A stretch of DNA of 64,000 nucleotides, taken from ZC4RG30 sp963812195 (lineage in GTDB: Bacteria > Pseudomonadota > Gammaproteobacteria > Steroidobacterales > Steroidobacteraceae). The stretch is from the NCBI GenBank assembly GCA_963812195.1, contig CAWEUI010000008.1, forward strand, positions 1-64,000, in the 5' to 3' direction. Made by a program: the position numbers and the translations under genes. The notes below the pieces were generated by a model. That model was given only the letters and a program-made list of their open reading frames with translations, ran no database searches and was not told where the DNA came from. Below are positions 45,261 to 54,263 of the stretch, one piece after another (position 1 is the first letter of the stretch; each line of letters starts with the position of its first letter).

Positions 45261-45703
45261 ACTTCCCGCGTCTGCAATCCGTCGGGCAATGCGCGGCACT
45301 GCTCTCGTTGCGCATCGCGCTCGCCGTCCCGTTCTGGCGCTCGGGCCTGACCAAGTGGGACGGATTCCTGCGCCTCTCGGACAGCGCGCGGCTGCTGTTC
45401 ACCGAAGAGTTCCGCCTGCACCTGTTCGGCCGGGAGCTGCCCTTCCCGATGCCGTCGCTGTTCGCGCACCTGTCGGGCGCCATGGAGATCTGCCTGCCCA
45501 TCCTGCTGGTGGCCGGCCTGGGCACGCGCTATGCCGCCGCCGGCCTGCTGCTGATGACCGGCATCATCCAGCTCACCGAACCGGATGGCTGGGCAAACTT
45601 CCACCTGCCCTGGGCGGCCATGGCGCTGACGCTGCTGGTATTCGGCGCTGGTCGCGTCGGGCTCGACGCACTGCTCACGCGCCTGCGCCGGCCCGCGGGC
45701 TGA
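45257..45703 (+). CDS. DoxX family membrane protein
   Basis: A 148-residue inner-membrane protein with four helices; LRIALAVPFWRSGLTKWDGF is the DoxX signature, followed by MEICLPILLVAGLGTRYAAAG and a membrane segment ending the protein. DoxX members often close bufferin operons, where their job is unclear; a redox or quinone-linked role has been suggested for the family. Last gene of the operon, convergent with the NADH dehydrogenase gene 19 bases away. Confidence 0.88.
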   Translation: MNFPRLQSVGQCAALLSLRIALAVPFWRSGLTKWDGFLRLSDSARLLFTEEFRLHLFGRELPFPMPSLFAHLSGAMEICLPILLVAGLGTRYAAAGLLLMTGIIQLTEPDGWANFHLPWAAMALTLLVFGAGRVGLDALLTRLRRPAG

Positions 45704-45722
45704 AAAGCGGGCCGCTCGCGCC

Positions 45723-47036
45723 TCAGTGCAGTTTCAGGCGCGGCCGGATCACCTGGTTCACGCGACCGATGACGATCATCGCGATGCCGCGCAGCCAGCC
45801 GTGGATGGCGATCAGGTGCATCTGGTACAGCGACACATAGACCAGGCGCGCGAGGCGGCCCTCGATCGCCAGCTTGCCGCCGATCAGACCGCCCATCAGC
45901 GAACCGACGGTGGAGTAGCGGCTCAGTGATACCAGCGATCCATAGTCACGGTAGGTGAAGGATGTGGCCTGCCCGCCGGCCACGAGGCGCCGGATGCTGC
46001 GTGCCACGCTGGCCGCCATCTGGTGCGCGGCCTGCGCGCGCGGCGGAACCGGGTGCGCGGCGCCTGCCGGTGTGAACGCGGCGCAGTCGCCGATGGCGAA
46101 GATGCGCGGATCGCGCGTGGTCTGCAGGGTCGGGCCGACCACGAGCTGGTTGACCGCATTGCATTCCAGGCCGCCGATGTCGCGCAGGAAATCCGGCGCC
46201 TTCACCCCGGCGGCCCAGACCCGCAGCTGCGCGCCGATGCTTTGCCCCTGGGTGGTGATCACGGCGCCATCGGTGACTTCGGCAACGCGGGCACCGCTGA
46301 GCACCCGCACGCCGAGCGCCTCGAGTTCCTCCCGGGCCGCCGCCGCGAGCTTCTCCGGCAGCGCCGGCAGGATGCGCGGGCCCGCCTCCAGCAGTGTGAT
46401 CGCAAGACGAGTCTCGTCGAAGGTCTCCAGCCCGTAGTACTTCAATGCGGCAGCCGAGTTGTACAGCTCCGCCGCGAGTTCCACGCCGGTGGCACCGCCA
46501 CCGACAATGGCCACCCGCACCTGTGCCCCGGCGGTGGCATCGCTGCTCAACTGGTGCGAAACGCGCAGGCACTGGTTCAGCAGTTTCAGGCGGAACCGGT
46601 CGGCGGCTGCCCGGTCGTCGAGGAAGATGCAATGGCGCTGCGCGCCCGGCGTGGCAAAGGCGTTGGTCACCGAGCCGATGGCGACGACCAGGTAGTCGTA
46701 GCGGATGCTGCGGCGCCCGATCAGCTCGCTGCCGTCCTCGTCGAGTATCGGCGCGACGATCGCCAGCCGGCGCTCGCGATCGATGTTCTCGAGCCGGCCC
46801 TGGAAGAAGCGGTAGTGCCAGCGGTGGCCGTGCTCGCGATAGCCGGTCTCGTCGAGATTCGCATCGAGCGCGCCCGCGGCCACTTCGTGCAGCAGCGGCT
46901 TCCAGACATGCGTCTGGTTCGGCTCCAGGAGGATGACATCGCAGGCCCTGCGGCCGAGGCGCAGGCCGAGTTGCCTGACCAGTTCCAGGCCGCCTGCTCC
47001 CCCGCCGGCCACGACGATCTGTGTTCTGGCAGGCAC
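45723..47036 (-). CDS. ndh: Type II NADH dehydrogenase (NDH-2)
   Basis: A 437-residue membrane-peripheral flavoprotein that passes electrons from NADH to quinone without pumping protons. FAD site: IVVAGGGAGGLELVRQLG; NADH site: VRVAIVGGGATGVELAAEL; second FAD motif: RIFAIGDCAAFTPAG; quinone-site region: PPRAQAAHQMA. The C-terminus has a hydrophobic segment (MHLIAIHGWLRGIAMIVIG) for membrane attachment. It follows the second NrsF-type gene by 37 bases on the same strand, so it may belong to that stress regulon, although NDH-2 is usually constitutive. Confidence 0.92.
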   Translation of the reverse strand: MPARTQIVVAGGGAGGLELVRQLGLRLGRRACDVILLEPNQTHVWKPLLHEVAAGALDANLDETGYREHGHRWHYRFFQGRLENIDRERRLAIVAPILDEDGSELIGRRSIRYDYLVVAIGSVTNAFATPGAQRHCIFLDDRAAADRFRLKLLNQCLRVSHQLSSDATAGAQVRVAIVGGGATGVELAAELYNSAAALKYYGLETFDETRLAITLLEAGPRILPALPEKLAAAAREELEALGVRVLSGARVAEVTDGAVITTQGQSIGAQLRVWAAGVKAPDFLRDIGGLECNAVNQLVVGPTLQTTRDPRIFAIGDCAAFTPAGAAHPVPPRAQAAHQMAASVARSIRRLVAGGQATSFTYRDYGSLVSLSRYSTVGSLMGGLIGGKLAIEGRLARLVYVSLYQMHLIAIHGWLRGIAMIVIGRVNQVIRPRLKLH

Positions 47037-47073
47037 GACGCTCCCCGATGATCCGCCCTCCTACTATAGCCAT

Positions 47074-47754
47074 CTAGTGCAACGAAACATCACGCCTCCG
47101 CGGCACGACCGGGCGCACTTTCAACAGCAGCGGCCCCACCAGGGCGCCGAGCATGGCGGTTATCAGAATGGGTCCGAGATGAAACAGCAGGATGTGGGCG
47201 GGCTCATACATGCAGCCGAACTGCATCAGGGCGCCCGGAACCGCAGCGGCCGCCGCGCCGGCCAGCATTCCCGTGAGGCGCGGCCGCAACGGAAACTGCC
47301 GTCGCGCGAACCACAGCATCAGCCCCAGAGTGGGCAGGCTGAACAGCAGCACCTGCCAGTAGCACACATGCCGGTCGCCCAGGGTCGAAACCGGATGCAG
47401 CGGATGCCACAGACCCACCACGTATATCCCGGCCCACGCGGCCAGCGGCAGCAGCAACCAGCCCAGGCGGCGCGCGGCATTGCCGCCACCGGGCACGCTG
47501 GAGCGCAGTGCGGCGGCGGCCAGCGACGCAACCGCCAGCATGGCCAGCACGGTTTCGCCAAGAAACCACGGATACTGGACAAGGTCGCCGGGCGCGCCGG
47601 GCCGCAGGGGTCCGGTGGCCAGCGTCATCACCAGGCTGTAGGCAAAGGCCAGCACCAGCCAGGCAGCCACACTCGCGGCGACGCGGCCGGGACGGCGCAC
47701 CGGACGCAGGTCCGCGACCAGGTCATCGATCAGTCTGTCGCGCTCGTGGTTCAT
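47074..47754 (-). CDS. Second NrsF-type membrane anti-sigma factor (DUF1109-like)
   Basis: 226 residues with about six membrane helices. The family pattern is seen in HVCYWQVLLFSLPTLGLMLW and GALMQFGCMYEPAHILLFHL, each containing a Cys. The start overlaps the second ECF sigma stop by 4 bases (ATGA). The cytosolic N-terminus (RDRLIDDLVADLRPVRRP) would bind the sigma factor. It is a paralogue of the protein at 41952 but clearly divergent in sequence. Its signal is unknown. Confidence 0.8.
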   Translation of the reverse strand: MNHERDRLIDDLVADLRPVRRPGRVAASVAAWLVLAFAYSLVMTLATGPLRPGAPGDLVQYPWFLGETVLAMLAVASLAAAALRSSVPGGGNAARRLGWLLLPLAAWAGIYVVGLWHPLHPVSTLGDRHVCYWQVLLFSLPTLGLMLWFARRQFPLRPRLTGMLAGAAAAAVPGALMQFGCMYEPAHILLFHLGPILITAMLGALVGPLLLKVRPVVPRRRDVSLH

Positions 47755-48314
47755 CGGCCCTCACGCTCGGCATTCAACAGGGATTCCGCGGCGCGCACTG
47801 CCCGGCTCACACGGCTCTTCATGGCTGTCTCGGAAATGCCGCTGCGGTCGGCGGCCTCGCTCAGCGAATAGCCGATCACCTTGGTCAGCACCAGTGCATT
47901 CCTGAATTGTGGCTGCAGGCGGCCCAGGATGTCCTCGGCCTCGACCCGGGCCTCGAACCGGCAGGCCGCTGGCAGCTCGTCCGCGTCGATCTGCTGTGCG
48001 GCGGGACGCCCACCATAGGATCGGCGCAGCAGATCGATGGTCTTGTTGCGCACCAGCGCGAACAGCCACGGCCGGAACGGCTGCGCCGGATCATAGGTGT
48101 GGCGCGCGTTGTGCACCGCCAGCAGGCATTCCTGCACGCAATCATCCACGAACGACAGCGCGCCGAAGCGGCGCCGGACATAGCGCTCGATCGCCTGGGA
48201 GATCTCGCGCAGCAGCCGCTCATAGAGGCGTTTGTCGCCCCGATGAGCGGCTGCCATCCAGGCGGACCAGCGCTGCTCCGCCTCGCCGTCCGCCGCGCGG
48301 CCGGATCGCAACAC
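47751..48314 (-). CDS. Second ECF sigma factor
   Basis: 187 residues. Region 2: SFVDDCVQECLLAVHNARHTYD and WLFALVRNKTIDLLRRSYGG; region 4: RLQPQFRNALVLTKVIGYSL and AADRSGISETAMKSRVSRAVRA. It lies 6 bases after the beta-propeller gene and overlaps its anti-sigma gene, so regulator and target appear to be one operon. An ECF-like promoter upstream of the propeller gene at 49602 suggests autoregulation. Confidence 0.9.
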   Translation of the reverse strand: MLRSGRAADGEAEQRWSAWMAAAHRGDKRLYERLLREISQAIERYVRRRFGALSFVDDCVQECLLAVHNARHTYDPAQPFRPWLFALVRNKTIDLLRRSYGGRPAAQQIDADELPAACRFEARVEAEDILGRLQPQFRNALVLTKVIGYSLSEAADRSGISETAMKSRVSRAVRAAESLLNAEREGR

Positions 48315-48320
48315 CGTTGC

Positions 48321-49545
48321 CTAGAAGTCGCGCGATGCGATTCCCTGCAGACCGGCCGCGGCCGGCAGGCCATCCTGGGTTTCCACCGCGCTCAGCGCAC
48401 CACTGTCCGGATCCACGGCGAAGCCGGAGATCTGGCCGCTGGCGGCATCCAGCGTGTAGAGGAATTCGCCATGATTGGCCAGCGTGAGATCTATCGGCGC
48501 CCCGCCCGGCGTTGCCGCAACCGCGTCGAGCAGTTGCAGCTTGCCGGTGCGCGAGTAACCGAACAGGCTCAGCGTGTCCGAACCGGTATTGCTGGAATAC
48601 GCGAAGCCGTTGTCGGTGGCGACCAGCCAGCAGGTCGCGGCCTGGCCCGTACCCACCGCGGCGGCGCTGACCGTCAGCGGCATCCCGCTCACCGGCGGAT
48701 CGAAGGCCGACACCGAACCGGAGCCGGCTTCGGCAACCAGCGTGGTGCCGAAACGCGTGACCTGCAACGCGAACGGTGCCACCCCTGGCGTGGGCGTGGA
48801 TACCAGCGCGCCCGCGGGAATCCCGTCATCGTTCAGCGCCACCGTGAGCAGTTCCTGGGCACCCGCGTGCGCGATGATCAGGTGCCGCGCCAGCGCGTCC
48901 ACGATCACCTGGTTCGGGGCCGGCACCTGCGCGAATGGAATGGACGTGGCCGATGGCGCCAATCCCAGATCCAGCGAGCCGACCTGGTGCAGGCCGCCGT
49001 GTGGACCGATCCGGAACGTGGCCACCGAGCCCGTGCCGCCGGCGTTGAGCACGTACAGCATGCTGTCGCTGGCGGCCAGACTGACCGGGATGTACCCGCC
49101 GGATGCCGACCAGCGCGCGCCGTTGCAGGCCCACGCCCCGCACACCGGTATCGAATGCGGTAACGGTGTTGTCACCGGCATTCACCGCGAACAGCATCCG
49201 CGTGGCTGCGTCGTAGCCCAGCGCGCCCTGCGAGCCAAGCGGGTCAATGGCCGCGTTGTCACCGCCGCCCCGGCCGCCGGTGGCCGCGGTAGCCCAGGGC
49301 AATGCGTGCAGGCGGCCGTGCCGGTCGCGACTGAACACCAGAATGCTGTTGCGCGCGGCATCATTGCTCATGACGTAGACCACGCCGCCGCGGTCTCCGG
49401 GATTGAAGAAATGCCGGGCGGCCGCGCGGTGGAAGTCGTGCGCGCCGGCCGCGGCGGCGCATAGCGATAGTGTCAGGGCGGCGAGCATTGCCGCGATGCG
49501 CGGGCCAGCGCAATTCATTGACCCTGCTGCGTTTTTCGTGCGCAT
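48321..49545 (-). CDS. Secreted seven-bladed beta-propeller protein (YncE/lactonase-like; frame break at about 49150)
   Basis: A signal peptide (RIAAMLAALTLSLCAAAAGA) is followed by repeated blades: GVVYVMSNDAARNSILVFSR, ALGYDAATRMLFAVNAGDN, MLYVLNAGGTGSVATFRI, NGFAYSSNTGSDTLSLFGY and EFLYTLDAASGQISGFAVD. These are typical of YVTN/lactonase-fold proteins. The frame slips once near 49150; the two parts join after NTVTAFDTGV into GARWSASGGYIPVSLAASD. Repaired length is about 407 residues. Enzymatic activity is doubtful; many such proteins bind ligands or metals in the periplasm. It begins the operon propeller-sigma-anti-sigma-ndh. Confidence 0.75.
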
Positions 49546-49601
49546 GGGATTGGAGCTCCTTGCTTGTCATGGGCCGGCGGGTCCTGTTGGTACCCACCGG
49601 C

Positions 49602-49630
49602 TATACGCAGCGGAGCGCGAAAAAGTTGCA
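49602..49630 (-). promoter_or_regulatory. Predicted ECF promoter of the propeller-sigma operon
   Basis: On the minus strand TGCAAC (49630-49625), followed by a T-run, precedes CGTATA (49607-49602) with 17 bases between. AAC at -35 and CGT at -10 are the usual ECF hallmarks. It lies about 57 bases before the propeller start. It resembles the 43235 promoter in geometry but differs in sequence, as expected for a second sigma factor. Confidence 0.5.
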
Positions 49631-49679
49631 GCCGGGAACTAAATCTTCATGTGCCGGGTTGAATCATGCCCGCAGCGGC

Positions 49680-50795
49680 TCACTGCTCGGCCTGCAATGT
49701 CACCGACACCTGCCGTTTCCTGCCCATGCTCCACACATCCAGCGTGACCCGGCCGCCGACCGGGAAGTCGTCCAGTCGCGACTCCATCCGCGCCACCGAA
49801 TCCACCGCCGTTCCGTTGACGGCAGTGATCATGTCCCCGGCCACGATCTCGCCGCGGCGGGAAAGCTGCAGCGCCTTGAGTCCGGCCTTCGCAGCAGCGG
49901 AGCCGCGGTCCACGCGCAGCACCGCCACGCCCTTCACGCCCAGCACCTGGATGACGCGTTGGTTGATGCCCTCGTCGGTCTGGATGCCCAGGGACGGTCG
50001 CGTGTAGTGCCCGTTGTGGATGAGCTGCGGCACCACGCGCATCACCGTATCCACCGGGATCGCGAAACCGATGCCCGCCGATGCACCAGACGGACTGTAG
50101 ATCGACGCATTGATACCGATGAGCCTGCCGGCAGAATCCAGCAGCGGCCCGCCGGAATTGCCCGGATTGATGGCGGCATCGGTCTGGATCAGATGCTCGA
50201 TGATCCCCTGCCCGTCCTCGGTGGGCTGGCTGCGATCCAGTGCCGAGACGATGCCGGTGGTCAGCGTCCAGTCCAGACCGAAGGGGTTGCCGATGGCGAA
50301 AACCTTCTGACCGACCTTCAGGTCACCGCTGGTGCCGATGGGCACGGGCTTGGGCCGCTTGAAGTCCACATTGATGCGCAGCACCGCCAGATCGTGCAAC
50401 TCGCTGTATCCCACCAGCTTGGCCGGATAGTCGCGGCCATCTGCCAGCCGCACCGTCGCGCCGCCGGTGGCGTCGGCGATGACGTGCAGATTGGTGACCA
50501 CGTCCCCTGCCTCGTCCCATATGAAGCCCGAGCCGGTGCCCTGCGGCACTTTCGTCACGTTGCGCGACCAGAAATCCCTTACCAGCTCGGAAGTGGAGAT
50601 ATAGACGACGGACTCGCGTGCATGCTCGAACAGCGCAATGGTCGCCTTCTCGTCGGGCTCCAGCGCGCCGCGCGGCGTGACCGTGCGGTCCACGATCGGC
50701 GCGGCACTCCAGCTGCGCTGCCCCAGCACCGCAAGGCCTGCCATGCCCACCGCGCCCAACAGCGCACCAATCAGCAACGATCTGTTTACAACCAT
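49680..50795 (-). CDS. DegS/AlgW-like periplasmic serine protease (S1C)
   Basis: 371 residues. One N-terminal membrane anchor (LIGALLGAVGMAGLAVLG) leaves the rest in the periplasm. The trypsin-like triad is His in VVTNLHVIAD, Asp in SELHDLAVLRI and Ser in INPGNSGGPLL. One PDZ domain follows (SLGIQTDEGINQRVIQVLG to VNGTAVDSVARME). The single PDZ and the membrane anchor fit DegS/AlgW, which trigger sigma-E release by cutting an anti-sigma factor; the PDZ also fits DegQ-like S1C proteases. ATG 50795 is chosen because it begins directly before the anchor. It is divergent from the third ECF sigma gene. Confidence 0.88.
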   Translation of the reverse strand: MVVNRSLLIGALLGAVGMAGLAVLGQRSWSAAPIVDRTVTPRGALEPDEKATIALFEHARESVVYISTSELVRDFWSRNVTKVPQGTGSGFIWDEAGDVVTNLHVIADATGGATVRLADGRDYPAKLVGYSELHDLAVLRINVDFKRPKPVPIGTSGDLKVGQKVFAIGNPFGLDWTLTTGIVSALDRSQPTEDGQGIIEHLIQTDAAINPGNSGGPLLDSAGRLIGINASIYSPSGASAGIGFAIPVDTVMRVVPQLIHNGHYTRPSLGIQTDEGINQRVIQVLGVKGVAVLRVDRGSAAAKAGLKALQLSRRGEIVAGDMITAVNGTAVDSVARMESRLDDFPVGGRVTLDVWSMGRKRQVSVTLQAEQ

Positions 50796-50922
50796 CCCGA
50801 CAAACCTCCACAAGTACCCCGGAGCGACCCGGCCGATACTACGGCCGCTGGCCCGGCCGTCCACCCGACCTCGATATGCGCCGGATGTGATACTCCGCCG
50901 CGCCGTTCGTATATTTGAGCAA

Positions 50923-51453
50923 ATGAGCTCGCGCGTGCATGAAACCAGCGACATATTCGCCACGATCCCGCCCGCGGCCGTGGATTGGGATGCGGTCTAC
51001 GCGCAGCAGTTGCCGCGTGTCTACAACTTTCTTCGCTATCGGACCGGTGACGAGGCGCTGGCGGAAGAGCTGACTGCCCGTACCTTCGAGAAGGCATGGC
51101 GCAAGCGACACCGCTACCGCCGCGCGCTGGCCGGCGTGGCCACCTGGCTGCTGCGGATCGCCAGCAACACGGCCATCGATCACTTGCGCACTCTTCATGG
51201 CCACGTGCCGCTGGACGCGGCGGCCGAAACCCCGGCGCCGGGCAATCCCGAGGACGACGCCGTCATCGATTCGAACTTCGCGCGCCTTGCCACGCTGATC
51301 GCGAGACTTCCTGATCGCGAACGCGAAATCCTGGCGCTGAAGTATGGCGCGGGCGTGACCAACCGCGCCATTGCCGATATCACGGGCATGAGCGAATCAA
51401 ACGTAGGCACCTTGCTTCACCGCATGGTGCAGAAATTGCGCACCGACTGGTGA
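50923..51453 (+). CDS. Third ECF sigma factor
   Basis: 176 residues. Region 2: YNFLRYRTGDEALAEELTAR and WLLRIASNTAIDHLRTLHG; region 4: LIARLPDREREILALKYGAG and IADITGMSESNVGTLLHRMVQKL. ATG 50923 is preferred; an open frame extends upstream but without family sequence. Its stop overlaps or abuts the start of the membrane-anchored protein at 51468, which probably restrains it, and an ABC transporter follows. The upstream 127-bp region is shared with the divergent protease gene. Confidence 0.88.
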   Translation: MSSRVHETSDIFATIPPAAVDWDAVYAQQLPRVYNFLRYRTGDEALAEELTARTFEKAWRKRHRYRRALAGVATWLLRIASNTAIDHLRTLHGHVPLDAAAETPAPGNPEDDAVIDSNFARLATLIARLPDREREILALKYGAGVTNRAIADITGMSESNVGTLLHRMVQKLRTDW

Positions 51454-51467
51454 GCAAGGAGGGCACG

Positions 51468-52451
51468 ATGGACGATCAATTCCTGCTTGGCGCCTGGCGC
51501 CATCCCCGACCGCAGTTCGTGCGCCAGCTGCGTGAGCGCCTGGACCGGCAGGATGTGCAGATGTCCGCCGCACGGCGCAAGCGCCCGGCACTGCGCGCCG
51601 CGGGGTATGTCACCGCCGCATTCCTGGCGACCGGAGCGTTTGCATTGCCCCCGGTGCGGGCCGGCGCGGCCGCGTTCCTGGACCTGTTCCGGGTAGTGAA
51701 CTTCGCGCCGGTCACGGTCCAGCCGGCGCGCATCGAGGCGCTGGTGTCGGAGGGCGGGCTGGACCTGCCCAATCTGCTGGGACGACAGGTACGGATGGTC
51801 AGGGATCCAGGCCCACCGCGGGAAGTGGCTGACGCGGCGGCGGCGGGCGCGCTCAGCGGCATTACGGTACGGATGCCCACGTGGTTGCCGCAGGGGATGG
51901 CGCCGGCAGGTTTTGCGGTGAGCGGCGAGCGGATCATGGACGTGAAGCTGGATGTGCGCACGCTCAATGGCGTACTGGATGCGCTGGGCATCGATGACCT
52001 GCGCATGCCCGTGGCAGCCGACGGCCAGATCGCGACGCTGGATGTACCGCCGATCGTGCGGGTGAATTTCCGCGACCCACGGCGCACCGTTGCGCTGTTC
52101 CAGGCCCGTCAACCGGTGGCCGCCCTGCCGACGGGAGCGGACATCGCGACGCTGGCACAGATCGGTCTGCGAGTGCTGGGCGTGGAACCCAATGAGGCGG
52201 ATCAGTTCGCGCACAGCGTGGACTGGCGCACCACGCTGCTCGTGCCGGTACCGGCGAATGTCGGCAGTTTTCAGCAGGTGGAAGTGCAGGGCCACCCTGC
52301 CCTGTTGATCCAGGCACAGCGCAGGCGCGACACCGACGGTCGATACGAGCCCGTGGCGCAGCTCATGTGGACCTCCGGCAGCTCGGTGTTCGCGCTTGCG
52401 GGCAACGTGCGCCCGGAGGAATTGTTCGAGATGGCGCGATCCATGCAGTGA
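51468..52451 (+). CDS. Membrane-anchored probable anti-sigma/regulatory protein
   Basis: 327 residues with a short cytosolic N-terminus, one membrane segment (AAGYVTAAFLATGAFALPPV) and a large extracytoplasmic part of DUF4367-like character (GITVRMPTWLPQGMAPAGFAV; later VEVQGHPALLIQAQRR and YEPVAQLMWTSGSSVFAL). ATG 51468 has an excellent AAGGAGG site 5 bases upstream; GTG 51450 overlapping the sigma stop is less likely. Position after an ECF sigma gene and the one-helix topology suggest a sensor/anti-sigma factor, but no zinc-binding HxxxCxxC motif is present. Confidence 0.65.
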   Translation: MDDQFLLGAWRHPRPQFVRQLRERLDRQDVQMSAARRKRPALRAAGYVTAAFLATGAFALPPVRAGAAAFLDLFRVVNFAPVTVQPARIEALVSEGGLDLPNLLGRQVRMVRDPGPPREVADAAAAGALSGITVRMPTWLPQGMAPAGFAVSGERIMDVKLDVRTLNGVLDALGIDDLRMPVAADGQIATLDVPPIVRVNFRDPRRTVALFQARQPVAALPTGADIATLAQIGLRVLGVEPNEADQFAHSVDWRTTLLVPVPANVGSFQQVEVQGHPALLIQAQRRRDTDGRYEPVAQLMWTSGSSVFALAGNVRPEELFEMARSMQ

Positions 52452-52458
52452 GCCGGCA

Positions 52459-53376
52459 TTGACCACTGCCGCGATCCGCACCTGCGCGCTGCGCAAGCAC
52501 TTCGGCGCAAAATCCGCCGTGGCCGAGCTGACACTGCAGATCGGCCGCGGTGAAGTCTTCGGCTTCCTCGGGCCGAACGGCGCCGGCAAGACCACCTCGA
52601 TCAAGATGCTGCTGGGACTGATCCGGCCCAGCGGCGGCAGCGCCTGGGTACTGGGCGCCGCGCTGGGCGACCGGCGCGCGCGGCAACGCATCGGTTTCCT
52701 GCCGGAACATTTCCGCTTTCACGAGACGCTGACGGGCCGCGAACTGCTGCGCATGCATGGCCGGCTGTACGGCATGCGCGGTGCGGCGCTCACGCGCCGC
52801 GTCGAGGCCATGCTGGCCAGGGTCGATCTGCTCGATGCCGGCAACCGGCCGCTGCGCCAGTTCAGCAAGGGCATGGTGCAACGGGCGGGACTGGCGCAGG
52901 CACTGATCGCCGACCCGGAGCTGGTGTTCCTGGACGAGCCCACGTCCGGACTGGATCCCCTGGGCCGCGTGCTGGTGCGCAGGCTGATCGAGGAGCTGCG
53001 CGCCCGCGGCGCCACCGTGTTCCTCAATTCGCACCTGCTCGGCGAAGTCGAGGCCACCTGCGATCGCGTCGTGTTCGTCAAGCAGGGTCGCGCCATCCAC
53101 GAAATGTCGCTGGCCGACGCGCCGACCACGCTGGACGTGGAGATGCGCATCGATCGTTGCGATGCCGCACTGCTGGATGGCCTGGCAGCATTTGGCACGA
53201 ACGTTCACCGCGAAGGCGCTGTAATCAGATTGCGCGTCGAAACGGAGGACACCGTGCCTCAGATTGCGCGCTGGCTGGGCGCCCGCGACATCGGCATCTA
53301 CGCACTGGGCAGTCGCCGCAAATCCCTCGAGGAGTGGTTCATCGAGGTGATGGGTGAAGACCAGCGGCCGGGCTAG
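52459..53376 (+). CDS. ABC transporter ATP-binding protein (ABC-2 type)
   Basis: 305 residues. Walker A GFLGPNGAGKTTSIKML, Q-loop IGFLPEHFRFHETLTG, signature RQFSKGMVQRAGLAQAL, Walker B LVFLDEPTSGLDPLG and switch His in LNSHLLGEVE. The degenerate FSKGM signature is common in ABC-2 and NosF-like ATPases. The only available start in place is TTG 52459. It pairs with the permease 3 bases downstream. Substrate unknown; expression is probably under the ECF sigma factor upstream. Confidence 0.9.
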   Translation: MTTAAIRTCALRKHFGAKSAVAELTLQIGRGEVFGFLGPNGAGKTTSIKMLLGLIRPSGGSAWVLGAALGDRRARQRIGFLPEHFRFHETLTGRELLRMHGRLYGMRGAALTRRVEAMLARVDLLDAGNRPLRQFSKGMVQRAGLAQALIADPELVFLDEPTSGLDPLGRVLVRRLIEELRARGATVFLNSHLLGEVEATCDRVVFVKQGRAIHEMSLADAPTTLDVEMRIDRCDAALLDGLAAFGTNVHREGAVIRLRVETEDTVPQIARWLGARDIGIYALGSRRKSLEEWFIEVMGEDQRPG

Positions 53377-53379
53377 CTG

Positions 53380-54207
53380 ATGAACGGCATCCTCACCATT
53401 GCGCGTCTGACCTGGCTGGAAGCCCGCCGCAAACGCATCGTGCTCGCCGCGCTGGCGTGTGGACTGGCATTCCTGCTGGTCTTCGCCGCAGTGGTGTATT
53501 TCGCGCCCGCGGGCCGCGGCCCGATCGAGGCGCTGCAGGTGCGCATCCAGCTGCAGGCCATGGCGCTGATCGGACTGTATGCCGTGAACTTCCTGGTCGC
53601 GGCGTTCGCGGTGATGCTGCCGGTCGACACGCTGTCGGGCGAGATTGCATCCGGTGTCATGCAGACGCTGGCCGCCAAGCCGATCCGGCGCAGCGACATC
53701 ATCCTCGGCAAGTGGCTGGTGTTCTGCCTGATGTCGGCCGGTTACATCCTGGTGATGTCGCTGGGCATCGTCGGCGAAATGTGGGCGCTGCGCGGCTTCG
53801 TGCAGCGCGGCCTGCCGCCCGCGCTGGGGCTGATGGAGCTGGAAGCCTGCGTGCTGGTTTCCATCACCATGGCCGGCGGCGTGCGGCTGTCCACGGTCAC
53901 CAACGGCATCGTCGCCTTCGCGTTCTTCTCGCTGGCCTTCATCGGCGGCTGGATCGAACAGATCGGCGTGATGCTGGGCAATCCGTCCGCGCACTACATC
54001 GGCACGGCCATCAGCCTGGTGAGCCCCACCGACGCGCTGTGGCGGCTGGCCATGCATATCCTGCAACCGCCGATGATGGCGCAGATCGCCGGCAATCCGT
54101 TCTCCTCCGGCTCCGTGCCCAGCAGCGCAATGGTGTGGTGGTCACTGGCCTACGTGGCCGTCGCGCTGCTGATCACCGTCGGCGCCTTCCGGCGCCGGCC
54201 GCTGTAG
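53380..54207 (+). CDS. ABC-2 type transporter permease
   Basis: 275 residues with six membrane helices. It starts NGILTIARLTWLEARRKRIV and carries the ABC-2 cytosolic coupling sequence MLPVDTLSGEIASGVMQTLA followed by KPIRRSDIILGKWLVF, as in NosY-like permeases. It works with the ATPase encoded immediately upstream. Neither the direction nor the substrate is evident from sequence. Confidence 0.88.
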   Translation: MNGILTIARLTWLEARRKRIVLAALACGLAFLLVFAAVVYFAPAGRGPIEALQVRIQLQAMALIGLYAVNFLVAAFAVMLPVDTLSGEIASGVMQTLAAKPIRRSDIILGKWLVFCLMSAGYILVMSLGIVGEMWALRGFVQRGLPPALGLMELEACVLVSITMAGGVRLSTVTNGIVAFAFFSLAFIGGWIEQIGVMLGNPSAHYIGTAISLVSPTDALWRLAMHILQPPMMAQIAGNPFSSGSVPSSAMVWWSLAYVAVALLITVGAFRRRPL

Positions 54208-54263
54208 CGCGTCACGGCGCCGCCCGGCTTGATTTCCGGTGCGCCCGGCCCCACAAAGCCGGC

